Shown: piece by piece, positions 46,775 through 54,879 of the stretch
Position numbering within the stretch: position 1 is the first letter of the stretch
Layout: each line of letters opens with the position of its first letter
DNA from: Cladocopium goreaui
Lineage: Eukaryota; Sar; Dinophyceae; Suessiales; Symbiodiniaceae
Assembly (NCBI GenBank): GCA_947184155.2
Contig: CAMXCT020001148.1
Location: forward strand, 111,130 to 175,129
Reading direction: 5' to 3'
DNA: 64,000 bases
Position numbers and translations under genes: made by a program
Notes under the pieces: model-generated
What the model was told of the DNA's origin: nothing
Database searches by the model: none
Seen by the model: the letters and a program-made list of their open reading frames with translations, nothing else

Positions 46775-48848
46775 ATGCCCTGGTCCCCTTTCTTTATCCT
46801 AATTCGCCAACGTGCCTCGTGCCAGGAGTTTGCTCTTTGCATTCTCTTGATCACATGGTCATCTTTTGACCTGACTCAGGTGTGGCAGGGTCAGGATTCT
46901 ATCTGACGGCATGGGACAAACATACAAGATGTATCATGGGAATTTCAATTCAAATGTTATTACACCAGCGGGGTTCGATTGATAAATTGATACCATTCAA
47001 ATTCGAATCTTCTAGAATCAACCTCGGTCTCAAACCTCCATGGCCAGGAGTTTGACTATTTGGAGTACTTCGCAGGTGCTGGAGAAATAACGAAGCATAT
47101 GCTAGCATCCAAATACAGAGCGGCAAGGCTGGACCTCTTGGACTTCACACCAGAAAGTCCAAACACGTCCAACTACATGGATCTCAACCAATCTGCTGGG
47201 TATGCGTTTCTATGGATGAAAAGAATTCCGTTGGTTTTTTTTGTTGTGACACTTTAATACCAAAAAACATGGCACATAGAATTTGCAAAACCAATCCACA
47301 GTTTCAGAAATAATCACTTTATTTGTTTGTTGGTATTCCTTGCATACCCTTTGCGCCCAGCCCCTGCCTCCAGTCTCAGGTTGGGCATCATTGTCATGCT
47401 GAAGGCGATGGTAGGTGCATTCGCCTGCCATTTTGCGATAAAATGCTCCAGTTTTTGCCGAGTTAACGTGGGCACTTCGATGAGAAGTGCCTGTTGCGCC
47501 TTCGGCTGTGTTGCCTACAGCTCCATATATGAAGCCAACAAACTTCTTGAGAGGAAACCATCGTGGGATATCGTGGGTTAGTTTTCATTTTTGAAAGCTA
47601 TCAATAACTAAGGTTGGATCCAATATTTTGATGTTTCAAATATCCCAATCCAGCTCTTGACTTCCCCACTGTGGCAGGACTTGCACGTTGGTCGTATTAT
47701 GCACAGCCCTTGGTGGGGGTTGGTCTTTGGAACAACCTGGCGGGCCTTTATTGGAATTTTACCCTACATGGCGGTTTGTTCTCACTTCCATTTGTGATTG
47801 CGGGGGTCCTTATGCCGTGATGCCCTCAGATCACACTTTATCTAGAGGGTCGGTGTTCAGAATTATACTTGCAATCAAACACAAGAAAACGACAAAACAC
47901 TGTTAGTCTCGTCATCAAAATAGACGATGGGTTTGGTGAGATTTTGTGTTCGGCTTAGGTGAACATAGTACGGTGGTGGATGAAACACTATGATGCCAAG
48001 ACTGCCAAAAGGCATATTGGGCTTGCCAACTCGGCCATCATTCGCCGTCTTGACAAAGGCAAGTTGCAGGTGGAACGGGGTCCAAAAAAGTCGCAAGTGA
48101 TTCAGACATGCGCCAAATATCAAGACCGTAGCGGGAAACTACGCTACAAAGGGACGTCTCATCTCCGTGACACCCAGTCACCTGTCTATAATGGTTGAAC
48201 ATGGTTGAACCGTGATTGGCTTTCCAGTTCTGGTTCTTTTTCTGTTAGAGATTGTTTGAAACATGATATTGGTTACTTCAACTGCAGTAGAGTCAATGCC
48301 CGTGAATTCAGAAGTGGCGACAGCAACAGGGGAACATAACATATATACATGCCCGCACACCGAATGGTTTCAAGAGACACTTCATTCAATCTGTAAACTC
48401 ACCACTGTATTGAACACAAACATCAAGCTTTCGCTTGGTCTTGGGTTTGTTCAAACTATTTTTGAACATATATATATGCATGCGTATATAGCGGGTAATA
48501 TTGTAGTAGTTGTGGGATATGATGCAAAAATAAATATGTATGACTCAAACAAATACCCATGCACATATACCCACTACAGCGGACTGCCCCATGCCGAGGA
48601 TATACACGCCTCGCTTTGCCAGAGCTATGTGTGACTTGGTGGAAGACCTCAAGGCAACTTGCCGGGGCCAACCCAAGATCATTGGGGATCCACCAATGGC
48701 ATTTGAGACCATGCAAATGGATTGGGTATCAGATAGTGACATGTGGCAGTTTGTAGATTTCCAAGAGATCTATTCATATCTTAGAGGGTCCAAACGGCTC
48801 CAAATTCCTGATATGTGGCGGCCACTTGTTCCGAAAAAGCTCAATTAG
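46775..48848 (+). CDS. Gene B: C5-cytosine-methyltransferase-like protein (dinoflagellate-amplified family)
   Basis: Six exons: 46775-46825 (MPWSPFFILIRQRASCQ); 47048-47199 (EFDYLEYFAGAGEITKHMLA..., RLDLLDFTPES); 47380-47553 (ACHFAIKCSSFCRVNVGTSM, ANKLLE); 47678-about 47795 (TCTLVVLCTALGGGWSLEQP, GGPLLEFYPTWRF); 47959-48184 (VRWWMKHYDAKTAKRHIGLA); 48580-48848 (PRIYTPRFARAMCDLVEDLK ... WRPLVPKKLN). EYFAGAG fits S-adenosylmethionine motif I, LDLLDF motif II, KCSSF the PCQ-F catalytic-Cys motif IV, and LEQPGG the ENV motif VI of DNA C5-methyltransferases, in the right order. I recognise the family as abundant in dinoflagellate genomes, usually unnamed. It would act on nucleic acid in the nucleus if active; Pro-to-Lys and Gln-to-Ser changes beside the Cys make activity uncertain. 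The two junctions before 47048 and 47678 look like GA-AG introns. Confidence 0.75.
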
Positions 48849-48879
48849 AGGAATGAAGCCTTCCAAGCTTCCCTTTGGA

Positions 48880-49350
48880 CCTGGGTTTCCTCCATCGAAA
48901 ATCAATTTCTGTTGATTTTTTCCTATTTTTTAATGGAAAAAGTCGGGTTTGATGTCACATACGATCGGAACCCGTGATGAACCCATGATTTACCCATGAC
49001 AACCCATGATTTAACTTAAGATACCCTGGGTTTGGGGGAGGAAACCCTAGGTTTTTGGGAAACCCTGGGTTTTTTCAAACCTGTGATTTACCCGTGACCA
49101 ACCCATGATTTACCCGTGACAACCCATGAAAAAAACACGGGTACAAGGCCCAAAACTATCTTCAAATTTGATTTGATTTTGATGGGTTTTTTGTCACTCA
49201 ATTGGTCATTTCGACCCATTTGGCCGGCTGGAAATCGGATCCCGCCAACTGGAAATCGGATCTTGGCGATCGAAAATCGGATCTTTGCGATCGGGAATCG
49301 GATCTTAGCGATCGGGAGTCGAAATTCCCGATATCATAAGTCATAATCTA
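48880..49350. repeat. Short tandem repeats between genes B and C
   Basis: AACCCATGATTTACCCATGA words recur at 48980-49130, with AAACCCTAGGTTT and AAACCCTGGGTTT; then a 20 bp unit GCGATCGGGAATCGGATCTT in about four diverged copies at 49230-49325. Confidence 0.8.
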
Positions 49351-49455
49351 TAATATATTACAATTGTATTTGCTATATTCGTTGTTTTCTTAATGGCCTT
49401 GTGCACCATGCCATGGCAATCCTATACCATATGCTTCAATATGTTTAGCTTGGAA

Positions 49456-49480
49456 CCGACGCCATTTTGAGCCTTTCCAG
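49456..49480 (+). promoter_or_regulatory. Spliced-leader-like relic and acceptor upstream of gene C
   Basis: CCGACGCCATTTTGAGCC matches the leader start (CCGTAGCCATTTTGGC) at most positions and is followed by TTTCCAG, a good trans- or cis-splice acceptor, 30 bases before the gene C ATG. Confidence 0.4.
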
Positions 49481-49510
49481 GTCAGTTTCACCAATCATTC
49501 CTTTGGTGCC

Positions 49511-51969
49511 ATGTCCAGTCAACAAGCTAGTGTTGATGGCAACTCACACCAGTGGAGTTGTGAAACTTTGGTTGATGGGTTGGCCCATGTTAAGAGTCGG
49601 AGCCAGCCCCCTGAAGACGAAGAAGATCTTTTGAAGAAACTAGAGGATACTACTCATGTGAGTTTGTTTTGAAAGCATTGTGACTCACTTAGAACCTGAG
49701 CTGAAACTATATCACTGTGATAAAAAATAATCATACCCATCATGTGCAGGAGCTTGATGCAAAGCTTTCGTTGGAGAGGGAAACCAATTCCAGTCCTGGA
49801 TCTGCTGCCACGATCTTAGATGTTGAACGCTATTCTTGTAATGGAAAAAATTAGAGCACAACTTGTTGGCCCACCAGCGCAAGGCTGATGCCCAGACGCC
49901 TTCACCACATTCGCTGGATACTCTTCCAGTTCACACCTCAGGTCCAATGTGGATAATCCAGCAGCTTCAGTTTTTGATGGTTTAGGATTGATTTTTGGAT
50001 GCCTATTGGTTTGACCCCAGGCAACGGAAGATGAACTCAAAGCAGTCCGTGGTGCTGAAACTCAGATCATTGGGACCGTAGTTTTTGTTGTAGATTAGTT
50101 ATATAGTGTTCTTACAAGTCTTTTTGATATTGACAACCACTTTTCTTTCAAGTATATAAGCTATATAAGGTTCATGATTCTATAAATGTAGCAACACTAA
50201 GGAAGATACTTCACAGAAGGGCACTGTGGCTGTACCTACACCTGTTCGCAAACGGCATGAGCCTCCTGTGTTGCCTGATACTTTGAATTCAGGGTCACTG
50301 CAGCCCGAAAACAAGAAGGCCAAGACTAGTGGTGAAAATGAAAAAGATGCAGCCCAACCAGTGACCCCTAAGCAGGGAGAGCAGGAGCCAAGTACGTTAG
50401 AGGATGCAGAGGTTGCCACGGCTGGGAAGCGAATGCACCCCATAGGGATGACCCATCGACAGGCCCAGTGGTTTGATATTAAATTCGTTCACCAAAAAAG
50501 TCAAATGTTTTTGCCCATTTGGTTTGAATGCTGGGGACCACATTGTATGGGTACAATCTGTTAAATGTTCTCGGAATACTCCATAACATTGTTAATCATT
50601 GCAATGGGTTTGGTACGGTTTCCAACATGCACTGCCCCATACTGCCCCCTGAAGTTTCTCTTACGCCGAGCGGCCAAAGCTCGCCTTGACCGGATGTGCA
50701 AACATCATGGCAAACGCCAGAATCTGAACGTGCCTGAGTGGCTTCAACGGGAGTGGAAGAATGGAGACAAGAATGAGATATCTGACGTCCTTCGAGAGTG
50801 CAACTTCTCCAAGGATACCAATGCCCCATCAATTTCAAAACATTTTTGGTCAGTACATCAGAGAACTGTTCTGAGCTATTTGTTTTTTTAAACCATGTTT
50901 TCGCCACCTGTAGCCATACACTGCTGTTGTTTGTAGGAGGTGTTTATCTCTACTATGCAGACCATCATCTCGAAGAAGCAATCCATGCGAATCAAGAAGG
51001 AGGAGGGCTGGTACTCCGAGGGCGAGATGAAAAATGACTTGGGATGGTCCACGTAGCTACCTTATCAAAATCCATGATGAGTGGCCAACTTCTTGAGTGG
51101 ATGTTTCCATACTTGTTTCAATTTTAATTTTCGGTGCCTGTACTGCGAAAACCAGCTACATTGAGGTCAAAGATTGCTGGTGCAAAGACCCGTTGCCTTG
51201 CCATGCCGGAGACCCATGTCAGGCCATAGCAAGTCAATATCAACTATATTCTTCAGTTCTCTCACTCGTGTCTTCCCCGAGCCTTTGATACTATAGATTC
51301 TATATATAAATATTCTAGCAGCACCCTGTGCCAGGAACAATGCTTACGACGGGGTCCAGGAGTTTTGGGTTGTTGTTCGTGAAACTGGCGAACGAACAAC
51401 GGAGACCAGCTACGAGGAGATCCACAAGAAGAATTCCAAGGTGCCCGGCATTTGGTGAGGATTCTCCTTTGTGTCCACTGCAAAGTACCACTTTCCACAT
51501 CATGCCTGGCAGCAGGCTTCCTCTGAGCCGCAGTTCCACTTGTCTGGTGACAAGTTTGCGGGCTTGGATGCCATGGAGGACCGGGAAAAAAAGGAAGCTG
51601 CACTGGCAATTGAGGATCCAACCATGATCGATATGGACAGGACTGGTTTTGAAATTGATTGAAATGCATCCTGGAATATATCCTATTTCCGGAGTTTGTT
51701 CCAAGTAGATCATGTCAGAAAAAAAAGGTATCTATAATATATAATCCAAATGTTTTCATCTCAATGATCACTTTGATTCGGATGTCATCACAATATTAGT
51801 GGGCCCTGTCAGGTCCAAGATGATTTGAAGCGCTTTCTTGAATCGATGATGTCTAAGTCGGGGAAATTGCGTAGCCTTGCCCGGGATCTTCGCAAGAGCT
51901 ATTCCCAAGATGCTGCAGCTATGCAGCCGCTTTGATTGAAAAATATGGAAACCTCAACCATATGTGTAC

Positions 51970-52000
<31 letters not shown>

Positions 52001-52850
52001 CATTCATAGGATCTACTATAATGTTATCTACAATGGTGCTATGTATATACTTCTTAAAAAGTAAGATCCCCAAGATCATATATAGGGTCCAATTTTCTAT
52101 GGCCGCCTCTTGAACCCAGACTCCCCGCTGCAGCCCAGGTGTGTGCCGGCCTTGGAGGCAAGCATCAAAGAAGTTGATGCTGCATATGATTCCTGCAACG
52201 AAGCTTGGGCCAGAGGGGAGGCTGACAAGTTCCGCTCGACAACGTTCCTGACTTAACTTTTGGAATGTTCAAATGTTCATGACAAAACTGATTTGTGATA
52301 CAAGATCAGCACATCATCAAGGTACCAGTTTTGGAAAACACATGGGTGAAAGTTGAACTACATGGTTCTCACAAAATGCGAGGTTCATTTCGATGGCAGA
52401 GGACCGCATGAAAAAGGCCACCTTCACGTGACCACCTCAAAAAATGCTCATTGTGAATTGGGAAGAGCCTTGATCTAGCCCTATCACCTTCTTGCTTATT
52501 TTCATCACTGACTGACTTAGGTGCAGCAAAGCATTGGCCGTTGAGAACAAAATCAGGACAGCACGCTGTCAAACCATAATGAACAGTTAAGGGCAATGGC
52601 TATAGTGAAACAACCCATGATTTGATCGATCTGCTCCAGCTCCATTCTGTTACCCTTCTTTTTCTAAAAATTGGAAGAAAACGGTCCAATGCATTTCTGC
52701 AGGAACGCGAAGAAGTACTACACCAAAGATGGGAGGACCGCCAATGCAAAGCCTACTGGATCGATACCTGCTTCTACCAATTCTCAGAAAAAACCGGCGC
52801 GAAAGCCGAAGGGTAAGGCAAAGTCCAAGCCTTCCAAAGTCAACAAGTGA
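49511..52850 (+). CDS. Gene C: winged-helix-like DNA-binding protein with basic tail
   Basis: Exons: 49511-49657 (MSSQQASVDGNSHQWSCETL...); 49750-about 49970; 50217-about 50480; about 50650-50813 (AAKARLDRMCKHHGKRQNLN, VPEWLQREWKNGDKNEISDV); 50937-51052 (SMRIKKEEGWYSEGEMKNDL); 51166-51222 (SKIAGAKTRCLAMPETHV); 51335-51440 (NNAYDGVQEFWVVVRETGER); 51513-about 51640; 51813-51928; 52139-52228 (LEASIKEVDAAYDSCNEAWA); 52703-52850 (Lys/Ala/Pro-rich tail, stop TGA). From 50650 on most phases match. WYSEGEMKNDLGWS plus SKIAGAKTRC reads as two helices of a helix-turn-helix and THVRNNAYDGVQEFWVVV as the wing. Known as an abundant unnamed family in dinoflagellates. One base is missing in an A-run at about 49848. 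A nuclear DNA-binding role is inferred. Confidence 0.7.
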
Positions 52851-53078
52851 TTCTTTGGATCTCTTGCCATGTGGCCACAGACTTTTAGGAGCTCAGCAGA
52901 TGCACACACAGTGGACGCAATAATTTTTAATTTGTATCATTTTATGAACATGAAACTTATGAAACATAGATTTCTTTAAGTGCCTTTAACTGTGTTTGGT
53001 TACTTGGCTTGTGTGTGGGAGTGCGAAAGCAAGGGTCTGAATGGTCCTTTTCAAACTTTTCTTTTGGGGTTTACCAGG

Positions 53079-53469
53079 GCACCTGCAAACCAAAGCGGGT
53101 CCCAGACACAGTCCTGGGCAACTTGAGCTGGCAATGTGTCCAGTAATCCTCAACCTGACGGGGTTGCGTGTCGCAGTCGGGAGTGAAAGGGTGAGCGCAT
53201 TTGTGGGCCCATTTGTTGGCGCATGTTGGCAAATGATTTTTCACCACTTGGGCAGTTCAAACAACTTTTCACTAAGATTCTATGAAAATAGTTTCCTACT
53301 ATGTCCCGTCCTTTTTGACCATTGTTTCCCCGAAGGTTGGCCCCTGGGTTCTCAAAGCAACCTGCTGCCAGGTCAGCCTGTGGGCAACGCACTTCGAAAC
53401 TTCAGTGAGGACATAGGACATGGCGTCAGCACCTCAAACGGTCAGGACACTGGTCAGGAATGCACATAA
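53079..53469 (+). CDS. Two-exon candidate between genes C and D
   Basis: The first exon follows GTTTACCAG (53078) and reads HLQTKAGPRHSPGQLELAMC then PVILNLTGLRVAVGSE, ending before GTGAGCGC at about 53189. The second follows CCCCGAAG at about 53335 and reads WPLGSQSNLLPGQPVGNALR then NFSEDIGHGVSTSNGQDTGQ and ECT before TAA. Both lie in one continuous open frame. It may be a small separate gene or 5' exons linked to gene D. Function unknown. Confidence 0.4.
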
Positions 53470-53495
53470 TTTGAAGGTTGCAACTCGCCTAGTTC

Positions 53496-53517
53496 CCGCT
53501 GCTTATTTTTAGCTTTG
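53496..53517 (+). promoter_or_regulatory. Possible spliced-leader-like relic upstream of gene D
   Basis: CCGCTGCTTATTTTTAGCTT resembles the leader pattern CCG..GCC ATTTTGGCT with a few changes and is followed by GGGGTAG about 30 bases before ATG codons at 53541/53549. Weaker than the relics at genes A and C. Confidence 0.25.
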
Positions 53518-53548
53518 GGGTAGATGCCCAAACCCCATACATGTCCCT

Positions 53549-54502
53549 ATGCAATGCTCTGGCGATTTTGACGATGATGACTGGCTAGTGGAGCTGTTGA
53601 GTTCCCATCGGCATGTTCCCTAGCTGCAAAAAGAAAATGTAAAAGACTTCGAAACGCATCAGCCGTAGGGACAAACATTTTGAACAACGACAGGTTTTTT
53701 GTGATCTTTTCTGGGGGAACTCCCAAGGATGATGATTATCCTTTCCCATGGAAAAAAATCTTTGAAGAGAGATGCATCTGGTTCAGCCCCGTCGGAAACA
53801 ACAGCGGGATCTCGGAAACGCAATTTAGACACTGTGGGCCTACCAAGTGTGCGTAGTCAAGGGGTTCACCTTTGGACTCAACGCTTTGCAGATTATGTGA
53901 AACGATTTCCAGAACTCCAAGATCTCCAAAACAAGTTGAATGAGCAGTTCCCTGGACAGATTCAATTTCGATTGCCTCGTTTGGGCGCTCTATCAGGAAG
54001 CGTGGTGCAGCATGCCACGAATGTCATTGAAGAGTTGCTCCTGTCACAATCTCCTTGCACATTTAAGATCGGTTTCACCCATTGTCCTTTATGGCGATGG
54101 GGCAACAAACTATACGGTTATGTGACTTCCAAAGACAAGTGGTCAACCATGTTCATTCTCTATTTGACCCCAGAACCTTACAGCCCATCGATGTTGGAAG
54201 CGGCGCTCATCGATAAGTACAAAAGACCCTCACTTGAATTATATATATATACAATTTTCCACATCAGCGTTTTTAACGCAGAACAGTGAAATCTATGTTT
54301 GCCGTTTTCAAAATACCATACCGGGACCCCTATAGATTCATTCCACCCACTGCCAGCCAAAAGCAGCCAAGGCACCAAGGGGTGCAAGAACGAAAAAAAT
54401 GGTGGCGACACATGCCAGTGGAGCGGTGAGACCTCGGAGAAACGGCTCTACATGACTTATGTTGTTTGGAGGTCTTTCAAACACCCACCACCTGTGAAAT
54501 AA
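53549..54502 (+). CDS. Gene D: GIY-YIG/T5orf172-like nuclease-domain protein
   Basis: A short first exon may be MQCSGDFDDDDWLVELLSSH from 53549. The main exon lies within about 53729-54225: SLKRDASGSAPSETT, then LWTQRFADYVKRFPELQDLQ and the core FKIGFTHCPLWRWGNKLYGY...MLEAALIDKY. The last exon 54364-54502 continues SSQGTKGCKNEKNGGDT...and ends YMTYVVWRSFKHPPPVK. KIGxTxxPxxR followed by a helix with an E-A-A-L-I segment is the T5orf172/MUG113 version of the GIY-YIG fold. CAAAAG occurs at both exon borders of the 138-base intron, making the exact cut ambiguous. This is another family I recognise as amplified in dinoflagellates. DNA cleavage is inferred; the canonical catalytic Tyr pair is not obvious. 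Confidence 0.65.
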
Positions 54503-54879
54503 GTTTCATGAGATGGGTGATATTTATACATCAGTGAAAAAGATGGTGCTGGCCCAATGGTGGCCAGGGATGTTCGGGATCGACCGCGCGGTGTAAAAAA
54601 AAAAACTATGCAGTGCAGTCTTGCGTGTGGTTTGTTTTGCTGTGTGGTGTTTTGTTTGGGACACCTTGCCCCAACACATTTCACACCGATCCAATTGACT
54701 TTTCCGATTGACTTACATGCAAACTCTTCTCACATTACAAGTACAACTCCGGAAGCTTTCGGCTAACATTATATATCTGATTGCGGATGCCCATGAAGCA
54801 ATGAAGAAATAATAAGTTTCCCCTACATCCAAGCGCTGCCCTTTCTATATCTATTATATGTTTATCTTTTTTCTCTGAG
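54503..54879. other. Spacer upstream of gene E
   Basis: Ends in a pyrimidine tract TTTATCTTTTTTCTCTGAG, a strong acceptor (cis or spliced-leader) for gene E. Confidence 0.5.

Noticed and set aside
41200-49060. Telomere-like AAACCCTAGG words
   Set aside because: Only scattered single or double copies mixed with AAACCCTGGG; not a telomeric array.
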